This document shows, one piece after another, positions 1 to 7,714 of a DNA stretch of 64,000 bases. The translations under genes were made by a program, and so were the position numbers. The DNA is from Porcincola sp945869225 (GTDB taxonomy: Bacteria > Bacillota > Clostridia > Lachnospirales > Lachnospiraceae), in the NCBI RefSeq assembly GCF_052118625.1, contig NZ_JBQKGW010000004.1:62001-126000 (forward strand). Direction: 5' to 3'. The notes below the pieces were generated by a model. That model searched no databases, was not told the origin of the DNA, and was given only the letters and a program-made list of their open reading frames with translations. Within the stretch, counting starts at the first letter, position 1; every line of letters begins with the position of its first letter.

Positions 1-1253
1 ATCCGGATGGACCGCTCCAGATGCTCATATCCACAATCGATTACAATGAGTATGTCGGAAGAATCGGCATCGGAAAGATCAGCCGGGGTACCATCCGCGT
101 CAACCAGGATGCTCTTCTGGTCAACCATCACAACAAGGACAAGCATGAAAAGGTCCGCATCACCAAGCTCTATGAGTTTGACGGTCTGAAAAAGGTTGAT
201 GTGCCGCAGGCTTCGATGGGCTCCATCGTCGCCCTTTCAGGAATCGAGGACCTGCATATCGGGGATACCGTCTGCGATCTCGGTACGCCGGACGCGATTC
301 CGTTCCAGAAGATCGAGGATCCGACCATCTCCATGAACTTCTGTGTCAACGACAGTCCATTTGCCGGCCAGGAGGGCAAGTTTGTCACCTCCCGCCATCT
401 CAGAGACCGTCTGTACCGTGAGTTGAATACGGATGTCTCCCTCCGTGTCGAGGACACCGACAACACCGATACCTTCAAGGTTTCCGGCAGAGGTGAGCTT
501 CACCTGTCCGTCCTGATTGAGACGATGCGCCGCGAGGGCTATGAATTCGCAGTCTCCAAGGCGGAGGTCATCTACAAGACAGACGAGCGCGGCAGAAAGC
601 TCGAGCCGATGGAAATTGCCTACGTCGATGTTCCGGACGAATTCTCCGGCACAGTCATCCAGAAGCTGTCTCTCCGGAAGGGTGAGCTTCAGGGAATGGG
701 CAAGACATCGGACGGAAGAACCCGTCTGGAGTTTGAGATTCCGTCGCGCGGCCTGATCGGATTCAGGAATGATTTCATGACCGACACGAAGGGCACGGGG
801 ATCATCAATACCATTTTCGAGGGCTACTCTCCTTACAAGGGAGACCTGTCCTACCGCCCGCAGGGCTCGCTGATCTCATTTGAGACCGGTGTCGCGGTTG
901 CTTACGGCCTGTTCAACGCCCAGGACCGCGGAATTCTCTTTGTAAAGCCGGGTGACAAGGTGTACTCCGGCATGGTCATCGGAGAGTCCAACAAATCGGA
1001 GGATGTGGAGCTGAATGTCTGCAAGACCAAACACCTGACCAACACACGTTCCTCCGGAGCTGACGAAGCTCTGAAGCTCGTCCCGCACAAGGAACTGTCG
1101 CTTGAGCAGGCCATCGAGTACATCGATACCGATGAGCTTTTGGAAGTCACACCGAAGTCCATCCGGATCCGGAAAAAGATCCTCGATCCGCTTCTGAGAA
1201 AGAGGGCCAACATTGCCCGCACGCAGAGAGCGCAGGCGGAGGCCAATCACTGA
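1..1253 (+). CDS. typA: TypA/BipA ribosome-associated GTPase, 3' part
   Basis: The window opens inside this gene; the frame is open from base 3 and reads PDGPLQMLISTIDYNEYVGR, the start of the second beta-barrel domain of TypA. About 416 residues remain; a full TypA is usually a little over 600, so the G domain lies upstream. Visible are domain II, the EF-G-like domains III and V, and the TypA-specific C-terminal domain with RKRANIARTQRAQAEANH. TypA is a translational GTPase of the EF-G group that binds the 70S ribosome and helps growth and ribosome assembly under stress (family knowledge). The gene is followed after about 30 bases by a strong terminator, so it ends its transcript here. Confident family call; the start is not in the window. 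Confidence 0.96.
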   Translation, partial: PDGPLQMLISTIDYNEYVGRIGIGKISRGTIRVNQDALLVNHHNKDKHEKVRITKLYEFDGLKKVDVPQASMGSIVALSGIEDLHIGDTVCDLGTPDAIPFQKIEDPTISMNFCVNDSPFAGQEGKFVTSRHLRDRLYRELNTDVSLRVEDTDNTDTFKVSGRGELHLSVLIETMRREGYEFAVSKAEVIYKTDERGRKLEPMEIAYVDVPDEFSGTVIQKLSLRKGELQGMGKTSDGRTRLEFEIPSRGLIGFRNDFMTDTKGTGIINTIFEGYSPYKGDLSYRPQGSLISFETGVAVAYGLFNAQDRGILFVKPGDKVYSGMVIGESNKSEDVELNVCKTKHLTNTRSSGADEALKLVPHKELSLEQAIEYIDTDELLEVTPKSIRIRKKILDPLLRKRANIARTQRAQAEANH

Positions 1254-1282
1254 GAATCGATCTGAAGAACGGCTGCTTTCAC

Positions 1283-1320
1283 AAAAGGGCCGCACGGGTT
1301 TTGCCCGTGCGGCCCTTTTT
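1283..1320 (+). terminator. Rho-independent terminator of typA
   Basis: A 12-bp perfect GC-rich stem (1287-1298 with 1304-1315, GGGCCGCACGGG) with a 5-base loop is flanked by A and T runs. The A/T flanks mean it could also work from the other side, but typA is the gene that ends just before it. Confidence 0.93.
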
Positions 1321-1404
1321 TCTGCCCGGATTTCCTGTTTTAGATCGGAGGCGCATCGGCTCCGAACGTCCCTCTGCCGCAAGGTCTCTTATACGCCGCC
1401 TTCA

Positions 1405-1438
1405 TAAAAAAGGGCGGTGCACCAAATGCGCACCGCCC
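1405..1438 (-). terminator. Rho-independent terminator of the dehydrogenase gene
   Basis: Stem GGGCGGTGC (1412-1420) pairs with GCACCGCCC (1430-1438). Read on the minus strand it is followed by TTTTTT (1411-1406), so it terminates the dehydrogenase transcript about 90 bases after its stop codon. Confidence 0.85.
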
Positions 1439-1530
1439 ACCGGTATTCTCTTGCTTTGTCTGCCAGCTCACAGACTCAGATGATTCCGGAGCTTTCTCCG
1501 ACATCTTCCGGAAGACTTCCCCGGAATGGT

Positions 1531-2484
1531 TTACTGCTTGTCCTCGCCGTAGATATGCTCAACCATCTGATGCATCACAGCTGCAGAAGCCTTCAGCTTT
1601 TCAAGCTCCTCATCTGTCAGCGGAAGGATGATCTTCTTCTCAACACCGTTCGGGCCGACCAGGCAGGACACGGAAACGCAGACATCTCTCAGGCCGTACT
1701 CGCCATGCATCATGGTGGAGATGGTCGTGACTGAATTCTCGGAGGAAAGGATCATGCGGCAAAGCTTGACGACGGAGACTGCAATCGCATAGAAGGTTGC
1801 ACCCTTGTCTGCAATGATGACGCCGCCGGACTTGCGGACTGTATCAATGATGCGGTCCGGATCAAATTCTGCATCCTTGTTTTTCGCATAGGTCTTGTAA
1901 TACTCAGCAACCGGCACGCCAGCCACATGTGCTACAGACCACGGAACGAAGGAAGAATCGCCGTGCTCACCGAAGACATAGGCATGAACGTTCTTCGAGG
2001 AAACGCCGCACTCGTCTGCAATCAGATGTCTCAGTCTCGCAGAGTCAAGCTGTGTGCCGGATCCGATGATCTGGCTCTCCGGAATTCCGGACTCCTTCAT
2101 GAACACATAGGTCAGGATATCGACAGGATTGGAAACGATGATGTACTTCGCATATGGGCACACCGGAGCGATCTTACCCGCAATGTCACGCATGATGCCG
2201 ACGTTTGTCTTTGCAAGATCCAGTCTGGTCATTCCCGGCTTTCTTCCCATGCCGGACGTAATGATGACGATGTTGGATCCCTTCGCATCTGCGTAGTCAC
2301 CCGAAGTGACGCTGATCGGATCACGGAATGCAGTGGACTGCACGATATCAAGTGCCTCGCCGTTTGCCTTTTTCTCGTTGATGTCGATCAGAAGGATTTC
2401 TGTCGCAAGCGTCTCAAGTGAAAGTGTGTAAGCGATTGTTGCTCCTACGGAGCCTGCTCCAATAATTGTAATTTTGGTTGCCAT
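1531..2484 (-). CDS. Lactate/malate dehydrogenase family enzyme, specificity residue of malate type
   Basis: NAD-dependent 2-hydroxyacid dehydrogenase of 317 residues, the usual family length. Seen: Rossmann motif GAGSVG at 9-14, NAD-ribose acid D34, SNPVDILTYV at 118-127, substrate arginine R150 in GTQLDSARLRHL, and catalytic H174 in FGEHGDS. Overall it resembles L-lactate dehydrogenase, but the active-site loop reads GMGRKPGMTR: R81 stands where lactate dehydrogenases carry Gln (Gln102 in the classical numbering) and malate dehydrogenases carry Arg. By that rule the substrate would be oxaloacetate/malate rather than pyruvate/lactate; the family is certain, the substrate is inferred. It has its own promoter (2566-2594) and a perfect palindromic operator, and lies just downstream of a GntR/FCD regulator on the same strand. 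The start ATG follows AGGAAGGGAACGAAT. Confidence 0.93.
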   Translation of the reverse strand: MATKITIIGAGSVGATIAYTLSLETLATEILLIDINEKKANGEALDIVQSTAFRDPISVTSGDYADAKGSNIVIITSGMGRKPGMTRLDLAKTNVGIMRDIAGKIAPVCPYAKYIIVSNPVDILTYVFMKESGIPESQIIGSGTQLDSARLRHLIADECGVSSKNVHAYVFGEHGDSSFVPWSVAHVAGVPVAEYYKTYAKNKDAEFDPDRIIDTVRKSGGVIIADKGATFYAIAVSVVKLCRMILSSENSVTTISTMMHGEYGLRDVCVSVSCLVGPNGVEKKIILPLTDEELEKLKASAAVMHQMVEHIYGEDKQ

Positions 2485-2538
2485 ATTCGTTCCCTTCCTG
2501 AATTGTCTATGTGACTTTCCAACTCTAACAGAGAAATC

Positions 2539-2558
2539 ATGTATGAATCTTCATACAT
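2539..2558. promoter_or_regulatory. Perfect 20-bp palindromic operator before the dehydrogenase gene
   Basis: ATGTATGAA-TC-TTCATACAT is a perfect inverted repeat with 9-bp arms. It starts 7 bp downstream of the -10 box, at the expected transcription start, where a bound repressor would block initiation. The GntR/FCD regulator encoded immediately upstream (2600-3277) is the natural candidate to bind it (inference). Confidence 0.7.
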
Positions 2559-2565
2559 CTCACGC

Positions 2566-2594
2566 ATCATAGCATGATGTGAAAACATTGTCAA
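2566..2594 (-). promoter_or_regulatory. Sigma-A promoter of the dehydrogenase gene
   Basis: On the minus strand: -35 TTGACA (2589-2594), 17-bp spacer, -10 TATGAT (2566-2571). It begins at the 3' end of the gntR gene, so the dehydrogenase has an independent promoter. Confidence 0.85.
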
Positions 2595-2599
2595 TGAAG

Positions 2600-3277
2600 C
2601 TACTGGATGTGTTCCGCCAGTACATTCGCCTGGCTCTCGATGTGCTTCTGGAGCTCCTGAGCGGCACGATCCTCGTCATGCGCCTCAAGCGCACTTATGA
2701 TGTTCCGGTGCGCCTGCACCAGGATCGGGTAGGTCTCAGGATCCTTCAGGTTCTCCAGCCTGTACCGGTAAAGCTCCTCCCGCAGCTGCGTCAGGGACTG
2801 GGTCAGGCGGCGGTTATGCGCCGTCTCCGTGATCCGCTCGTGAAATTGAACGTCCAGCCGGGCAGATGTCTGCATGTCGTTTTTCTCAAGGGAAAGCTCG
2901 AATTCCTGCTCCAGCTTTTTCAGCGTCTGGATCGTCAGCTCATCCATGTTGCGGCATGCCTTGCGGACCGCGAGCTCTTCCAGTGCCTCCCGGACCTCCA
3001 GCGCATCTCTCAGATCAGATTCCTTGATCGGTTCGACAATGGTTCCCCGCCGCACGCTCATCCGCACGAGCCCTTCCATGCTTAAAAGCCGCATCGCCTC
3101 CCGCACCGGCGTCCTGCTCACACCCAGGACACTGCTGAGCTGAAGTTCCATCAGCCTTGTCCCGGGTGGAAGCGTACCTTCCAGTATGGCATCGCGAAGC
3201 GTGTGGAAAACCACATCCCTGAGCGGAAGTGAATCATCTGCCTCCAGTTTCAGTTTATCAATCGCCGCTTCTGTCAT
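2600..3277 (-). CDS. GntR-family transcriptional regulator, FadR/FCD type
   Basis: 225 residues. An N-terminal winged helix-turn-helix (about 17-82; LPLRDVVFHTLRDAILEG, then SRTPVREAMRLLSMEGLV) is followed by an all-helical FCD ligand domain. Candidate metal ligands of the FCD pocket are seen: D and H in LDVQFHERI, H in QAHRNIISAL and H in LQKHIES. Such proteins bind small organic acids or sugar acids and usually repress neighbouring genes. Start chosen at ATG 3277, after AGGAG; the frame is open further upstream, but that part would run through ispE. The start overlaps the ispE stop region by 20 bp, pointing to coupled translation in a greA-ispE-gntR operon. The next gene on the same strand, the dehydrogenase, has a palindromic operator and is the likely target (inference). 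Confidence 0.92.
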   Translation of the reverse strand: MTEAAIDKLKLEADDSLPLRDVVFHTLRDAILEGTLPPGTRLMELQLSSVLGVSRTPVREAMRLLSMEGLVRMSVRRGTIVEPIKESDLRDALEVREALEELAVRKACRNMDELTIQTLKKLEQEFELSLEKNDMQTSARLDVQFHERITETAHNRRLTQSLTQLREELYRYRLENLKDPETYPILVQAHRNIISALEAHDEDRAAQELQKHIESQANVLAEHIQ

Positions 3278-4154
3278 ATGTATCTGTTCTCCTGTTATAA
3301 GGTCTTGTGAGGCAGACGAAAGATGCATCTGTCCCCCGTGCAAGAGCATCCCTTGCCGCTTCCGCCTTCCTGTCGTCATCAAAGATGCCGAATACACTCG
3401 GGCCGCTTCCGCTCATCATGGACACCAGCGCCCCCTGCTCCAACATTGCTGCCTTGATTCTGGAAATGACAGGATACCGGACCTCGGTCACGGATTCCAG
3501 AACATTGCCGCAGAGACTGCAGACCCCTGCCAGATCGCGGTTCCGCGCCGCCTGTACCTGAGCATCCGTATCCGGGTGGCGGATATCGGCCGTCATATGA
3601 AGCGCATCGAAGACAGCCTTCGTGGATACATGGATATCCGGCTTCGCAATCAGGATCCTGCAGTCCGGGAGCGCCGGAAGCGGGGTCAGGATTTCGCCGA
3701 TTCCTTCCGCAAGCGCCGTCCCGCGCATCACGCAGAAGGGGATGTCCGCACCGAGACGCTTCCCCATCTCCCTCAGCTTTTCCTGCGGGAGTCTTAATCC
3801 GAACAGCAGATTCATCGCGACCAGAACGGCCGCCGCATCCGAGCTTCCGCCGGCAAGGCCGGCGGCAACCGGGATGTGTTTTTCAAGATTGATGAAGACG
3901 CCGTCCCGGATCCCGCACTCCTCCATTACAAGCGCTGCCGCCCGGGCGGCCAGATTCGTCTGATCCGCCGGCAGGTAGCGGAGATTCGTTTTCATGCGGA
4001 CCCCCGGTGCCCGCGTCGGGCTCACTGTCACCTGGTCGCTGAGCCTGACAGACTGCATCACCATTCGAAGATCATGATACCCATCCGGCCTTGTCCCGAC
4101 GACATCCAGGCTGAGGTTGATCTTCGCCATCGCCCTGAGATTGATCCGTCTCAT
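3258..4154 (-). CDS. ispE: 4-diphosphocytidyl-2-C-methyl-D-erythritol kinase
   Basis: IspE phosphorylates CDP-methylerythritol with ATP in the non-mevalonate (MEP) isoprenoid pathway in the cytoplasm. 298 residues, normal length. Seen: AKINLSLDVVGTRPDGYH (10-27), the typical IspE start; the GHMP-kinase ATP loop PVAAGLAGGSSDAA (95-108); and GADIPFCVMRGTALAEGIG with the catalytic aspartate; a C-terminal GHMP motif SMMSGSGPSVFGIF. ATG 4154 follows GGGGGAAGA. It lies between greA (33 bp upstream) and gntR (overlapping), apparently one operon. Confidence 0.97.
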   Translation of the reverse strand: MRRINLRAMAKINLSLDVVGTRPDGYHDLRMVMQSVRLSDQVTVSPTRAPGVRMKTNLRYLPADQTNLAARAAALVMEECGIRDGVFINLEKHIPVAAGLAGGSSDAAAVLVAMNLLFGLRLPQEKLREMGKRLGADIPFCVMRGTALAEGIGEILTPLPALPDCRILIAKPDIHVSTKAVFDALHMTADIRHPDTDAQVQAARNRDLAGVCSLCGNVLESVTEVRYPVISRIKAAMLEQGALVSMMSGSGPSVFGIFDDDRKAEAARDALARGTDASFVCLTRPYNRRTDTYDRSGD

Positions 4155-4186
4155 TCTTCCCCCGTTTCCATATCCAATACCGCCTG

Positions 4187-4693
4187 TCAGAAGGACCGCA
4201 GACTGTCGCCTGACTCATCGTTCGTCTTGTCGATCTTCCGGATCTCGACCTCGTAGGAATATCCGTCATTCCCCCGTACCGTCACAACATCCCCGACCTT
4301 GTGGCGCAGAAGCGCCTTTCCGAGTGGTGACTCGATCGTAATCTGATTCTCCAGCAGGTTTCCCCGCATTGACGTCACGATCCGGTAGGTTTCCTCCTCC
4401 TCCATGTCCCTGTCATAGACTGTTACCGAGTTATTCACCCCGACCTCGTCATCGGCGCTCTGGTCAGATATGACAATCGCGGTCTTCAGAACATTCTCAA
4501 GATACCGGATGCGGGACTCATTCTCCCCTCTGAACTTCTTGGCCGCGTAGTACTCAAAGTTCTCGCTGCGGTCTCCCTGCGCCGCAGCCTCGGCGATTTC
4601 CTTCGCCGCCTGATGCCTGACGACAACCTTGCGATGCTCCAGCTCCTTCTGAATTTTCTCCACATCGCCTTTTGTCAGTTTTTCTCTCCGCAT
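4187..4693 (-). CDS. Transcription elongation factor GreA/GreB family
   Basis: 168 residues. An N-terminal antiparallel coiled coil (about 1-80) carries the acidic tip motif GDRSENFEYYAAK, matching the GDxSEN(A/F)EY signature whose acidic residues enter the polymerase secondary channel and stimulate cleavage of backtracked RNA. The C-terminal FKBP-like domain (about 90-160) contains SPLGKALLRHKVGDVV. A little longer than typical GreA. It could be the main GreA or a paralogue; the window cannot say. First gene of the greA-ispE-gntR group. Confidence 0.9.
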   Translation of the reverse strand: MRREKLTKGDVEKIQKELEHRKVVVRHQAAKEIAEAAAQGDRSENFEYYAAKKFRGENESRIRYLENVLKTAIVISDQSADDEVGVNNSVTVYDRDMEEEETYRIVTSMRGNLLENQITIESPLGKALLRHKVGDVVTVRGNDGYSYEVEIRKIDKTNDESGDSLRSF

Positions 4694-4769
4694 TGCACTG
4701 ATTTCCTCACTATTACCTGAAGATCAGCCCTTTCTTGTACTGAATTCTATACATGGGCTGTCTGGACGT

Positions 4770-4799
4770 ATTGTAACACCGATTCCCTGAATATGGAAA
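4770..4799 (-). promoter_or_regulatory. Probable promoter of the greA-ispE-gntR operon
   Basis: On the minus strand: -35 TTTCCA (4794-4799), 18-bp spacer, -10 TACAAT (4770-4775), about 77 bp before the greA start. Moderate matches only. Confidence 0.5.
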
Positions 4800-4808
4800 G
4801 AAAAGAAA

Positions 4809-5717
4809 TCATAAGAGCGTGTCCAGCGGAAGGCTTCTCTGCGAAACGGCTCCGTTCTCCCCATGAACGAGAATATTTGTGTGGGTGAATCCGCAGGCGG
4901 CTGCCTGGTTCACAGCCCTGTCAAAAGCCCCGTTCAGCAGCTCTGCCTGATGGGCATCGGAATTAATCAGGATCTCCCCGCCCATGTCATGAAGCGCCCG
5001 CAAAAAAAATGAATTCGGATAGAACTCCCTTTTCAGCCCTCTGTTGACCGCACCGCAGTTGATTTCAAACGGCACGCCTTCCTCCGCCAGATATGCCATC
5101 GTTTCAAGCGCCGGCCTGGTATACCTTGGATCTGTCTCATCCAGCACGTGCATCTGATCGTTGAACTTCGTGATCAGATCAAAATGTCCGATGAAGGTAC
5201 AGTGCAGTCGATCGTATACCTGCGCTTCCGTCTCATAGTAGCACCTTGCCAGCTGATAGAAATCGCCTCCGAAATATCTGTCCGCCAGAAGCTGAAGGTC
5301 TTCAGGGGAGGCATCCACCGACAGCGGGCGCTCGCTTCCGGACCGATTCCGGCCGCCTTCCGGCTCGCAGGCACCTCCGTTCGAAGGCTGCAGCCCCGCA
5401 CCTTCATAGCCCCGGTTGCATGCCACGTCCGGGAAATGAGTGGAGCCGATCGTGTATTCCACCTGCCGAGCATACACCGGGTTGTAAACCGTATCCAGCT
5501 CGATTCCGATCAGGATGTCGATCTTTCCTCTGTACTGCTCCTGCAGGGCATGAATCCTGTTTCTGTACAGATTCATGTCCATATGATTATCCGGATCCAT
5601 ATGGCCGGAGAAACCGAGCTGTGTAAAGCCCAGTGAAACAGCCCGCCGCGCCATATCCTCCGGTGTGCTGCTGCCATCGCACAGTGTAGTGTGTGTATGG
5701 AAATTTGCCCTGAGCAT
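4809..5717 (-). CDS. PHP-domain phosphoesterase, probable histidinol-phosphatase (HisK type)
   Basis: 302 residues from ATG 5717, chosen because AGGAGG lies 6 bases upstream; the frame runs further but without a ribosome site. PHP metal-binding motifs are in order: HTHTTLCDG (7-15), GFSGHMD (35-41), GIELD (71-75), GSTHF (91-95), GHFDLI (177-182) and NSDAH near the C-terminus. In the family this fold dephosphorylates L-histidinol phosphate in histidine synthesis; no other his gene is nearby, so the substrate is not proven. Residues about 97-130 form an unusual Gly/Arg/Pro/Ser-rich in-frame insert (5328-5429) between the GSTHF motif and LSVDASPED, which usually follow each other closely. Divergent from trmB. 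Confidence 0.85.
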   Translation of the reverse strand: MLRANFHTHTTLCDGSSTPEDMARRAVSLGFTQLGFSGHMDPDNHMDMNLYRNRIHALQEQYRGKIDILIGIELDTVYNPVYARQVEYTIGSTHFPDVACNRGYEGAGLQPSNGGACEPEGGRNRSGSERPLSVDASPEDLQLLADRYFGGDFYQLARCYYETEAQVYDRLHCTFIGHFDLITKFNDQMHVLDETDPRYTRPALETMAYLAEEGVPFEINCGAVNRGLKREFYPNSFFLRALHDMGGEILINSDAHQAELLNGAFDRAVNQAAACGFTHTNILVHGENGAVSQRSLPLDTLL

Positions 5718-5921
5718 ATTGATCCTCCTGAGGTCGATGAAAATCCGCCGGACGCCATGAATCTGCCGCTGCTTGCGTGCAGGCATGCATGGTGCCGGAC
5801 TTTTGACACTGTAATCAAAATATCCGCTTCTGTAAAGGTACTAAGTATACAGCAGATATGATATCATCTTTACAAAAATCATGCCGCCATACAAGGGCGG
5901 AAGAATGGAGACTGGATTATC

Positions 5922-6599
5922 ATGAGGCTTCGAAATATTCCCGGCGCGCGCGAGGAAATCGCGGCGGACCGCTACGTGATTCCGGAAGACCTGCAGACCA
6001 CCCTGAAGGGGAACTGGGCGGGGCGTTTTGGAACAGCTCCCCGCCCCCTTTATATTGAAATCGGAATGGGAAAAGGAAAGTTTCTGACCAGGCTTGCGCA
6101 GCAGAACCCGGACATCCATTACATCGGGATTGAGAAATACTCCTCCGTCCTTGTCCGCGCCGTCCGTCTTCGGGAGGCGCTGGAAGCGCAGGGTACCATC
6201 CTGGACAATCTTCTTTACCTGCGGATGGACGCGGAGAAGCTGACCGACGTATTTGCCCCAAAAGAAGTCGCACGGATCTATCTGAATTTCTCAGATCCAT
6301 GGCCGAAGGACCGCCACGCCAAAAGACGGCTTCCCGGAAGAACCTTCCTCAGGCGGTACAGGCAGATTCTCGCTCCGGACGGGCACCTGGAGTTCAAGAC
6401 AGACAACCGGGCACTCTTTGACTTTGCGCTCAGCGAGGCAAGGGAGGAAGGCTGGCAGATCGATCTGTGCACGTATGATCTCCATGCGGACCCCCGGCTC
6501 TGTGCCGGAAACGTCATGACAGAATATGAGGAACGTTTTTCCGCCCAGGGAAACCCGATCTGCAAGATGATCAGCCGGCCTCCGGCTGAAAAGCACTGA
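5922..6599 (+). CDS. trmB: tRNA (guanine-46-N7)-methyltransferase
   Basis: 225 residues, normal length. TrmB methylates G46 in the variable loop of tRNA using S-adenosylmethionine. Seen: SAM motif I YIEIGMGKGKFL (about 44-55), GIEKYSSVLVRA, and the TrmB signature YLNFSDPWPKDRHAKRRL, followed by LEFKTDNRALFDFAL. ATG 5922 was chosen as the start of the conserved N-terminus; the upstream GGAGACTGGATTATC gives a spaced ribosome site. Monocistronic by position; no clear terminator follows. Confidence 0.95.
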   Translation: MRLRNIPGAREEIAADRYVIPEDLQTTLKGNWAGRFGTAPRPLYIEIGMGKGKFLTRLAQQNPDIHYIGIEKYSSVLVRAVRLREALEAQGTILDNLLYLRMDAEKLTDVFAPKEVARIYLNFSDPWPKDRHAKRRLPGRTFLRRYRQILAPDGHLEFKTDNRALFDFALSEAREEGWQIDLCTYDLHADPRLCAGNVMTEYEERFSAQGNPICKMISRPPAEKH

Positions 6600-6736
6600 G
6601 TGCCGAATATTTGTCAGATAATTACTGTAAATTGTGTCCAGCCACATTTCCCTTCGTTGTCAGACAATGACCTTCTGTCTTGAAACTGCACAAAATCAAG
6701 CCTCCTGATGCACAGCCATCCGGCCATCGGGAATTG

Positions 6737-6821
6737 TTTTCCACACCGTTTATCCACACACCTAAGACGAGAAAAGGCCGAAAATGTCGAGTTATACACG
6801 AACTTATCCACATTATCCACA
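6737..6821 (+). promoter_or_regulatory. Cluster of DnaA boxes
   Basis: Three exact copies of the DnaA box TTATCCACA lie at 6750-6758, 6804-6812 and 6813-6821. One-mismatch boxes are TTTTCCACA (6737-6745) and TTATACACG (6792-6800). All five point the same way; the last two perfect copies abut. The density is far above chance and indicates DnaA binding. Role (titration, a regulatory cluster or part of an origin) is not settled by sequence. Confidence 0.75.
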
Positions 6822-6909
6822 TTCAAACCCGCTCTCCGGCAGGGTTTAGGCGTTTTGTTCAATCTGATAAATCGAAGCATTTCCGTCTTTTTTGCCTGAA
6901 AACCATTGA

Positions 6910-6931
6910 CAAATGAATGTACAATCATTTG
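6910..6931. promoter_or_regulatory. 22-bp near-palindrome overlapping a TTGACA box
   Basis: CAAATGA and TCATTTG arms surround a TGTACA core; only one base pair breaks the symmetry. A TTGACA hexamer (6906-6911) overlaps its left edge, but no good -10 box follows at 16-18 bp. A possible operator for the gene starting at 7067. Confidence 0.4.
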
Positions 6932-7066
6932 TAGAAATTCAGGCAATATTTCTTTCAATACAAACAACTTATACCCAGTTCCCGCAGACAAGGCCGGCCT
7001 GACAAGCCGTAAGGCGCACGCGTGCCAGCCATCAGCGGCAGGGATTTACAGCAAAGGAATGACCGA

Positions 7067-7624
7067 ATGAGAACGATTGATCACTGGAATTACGCAAAGC
7101 GGATGGTTCGTCCGCTGCACATATCAAAGACAGAGAAGCTGGCTTTCTGCCTCGGATGTGTGATGCCTGACTACAATAAATTCTCTTACATGGGCCGCCA
7201 TATAAACGACTGGTCATACGGGCACAGCTATGCAGTCAGACGGGAGGAAATCGTTTCTTTTTTCGGAAAGGCTTACAGGGACAGCTGGCTGTGGTGGTAT
7301 ACCGCCGGGCTTCGGTTCCACTACCTTGGAGATTCCTTCTCAAGACCTCACAACCCGGCCTTTCACTATGGCAGCAAGGAGCATGTCAAGTACGAATGGA
7401 GACTTCATCATCTGACTGAAAAAATTCTCAGGACGCGGCCTTTTGATCCGGCGGCCGTAACCGGCAGCTTCGGACAGTGGCTGAGCATGCGCCATAAAGC
7501 ATATATGAGAAACAGCAAGGGCATCACAGATGATGCCTACTATATTGACAGCACCCTCATGGGCGCCTGGAACTGGGTCAAAGAGAAGGTACTGCCAGCC
7601 AGCGCCACACTTGTCTGTTCGTGA
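7067..7624 (+). CDS. Small zinc-dependent phospholipase C-like protein
   Basis: 185 residues from ATG 7067, which follows AAAGGA; the frame extends 45 bases upstream without a better site. It has the look of the small zinc-dependent phospholipase C (alpha-toxin N-terminal fold) family found in Clostridia: many His, Trp and Asp residues, with MPDYNKFSYMGRH, HYLGDSFSRPHNPAFHYG and WRLHHLTE. In that fold scattered His and Asp residues bind three zinc ions. No signal peptide is seen, so secretion is doubtful and true phospholipase activity is unproven. The C-terminus (KVLPASATLVCS) is short for the family. The upstream DnaA boxes and palindrome form its leader region. Confidence 0.65.
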   Translation: MRTIDHWNYAKRMVRPLHISKTEKLAFCLGCVMPDYNKFSYMGRHINDWSYGHSYAVRREEIVSFFGKAYRDSWLWWYTAGLRFHYLGDSFSRPHNPAFHYGSKEHVKYEWRLHHLTEKILRTRPFDPAAVTGSFGQWLSMRHKAYMRNSKGITDDAYYIDSTLMGAWNWVKEKVLPASATLVCS

Positions 7625-7671
7625 TGCAGGCGTGGGCCTGGCCAAACTTCCTTCCAGATGCTGCAGCAGGC

Positions 7672-7704
7672 AACCGTTCGCGAGAAAAACGGGGACGGTT
7701 TTTT
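7672..7704 (+). terminator. Possible terminator after the phospholipase-like gene
   Basis: AACCGT (7672-7677) can pair with ACGGTT (7695-7700), followed by TTTT. The stem is short and a competing inner pairing exists. Confidence 0.35.
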
Positions 7705-7714
7705 ACGCGCATAA

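Larger units (their letters stand above)
6600..7066. other. 467-base non-coding region with DnaA boxes and an AT-rich stretch
   Basis: No supported gene. It holds a group of DnaA-box matches (6737-6821), then an AT-rich stretch of about 120 bases (6845-6970) that includes a 22-bp near-palindrome. The short open frames here lack ribosome sites. Confidence 0.7.

Noticed and set aside
6737..6970. Chromosomal replication origin
   Set aside because: DnaA boxes and AT-rich DNA fit, but dnaA/dnaN are absent and gene direction to the right is against a fork leaving from here. Kept only as a DnaA-box cluster.
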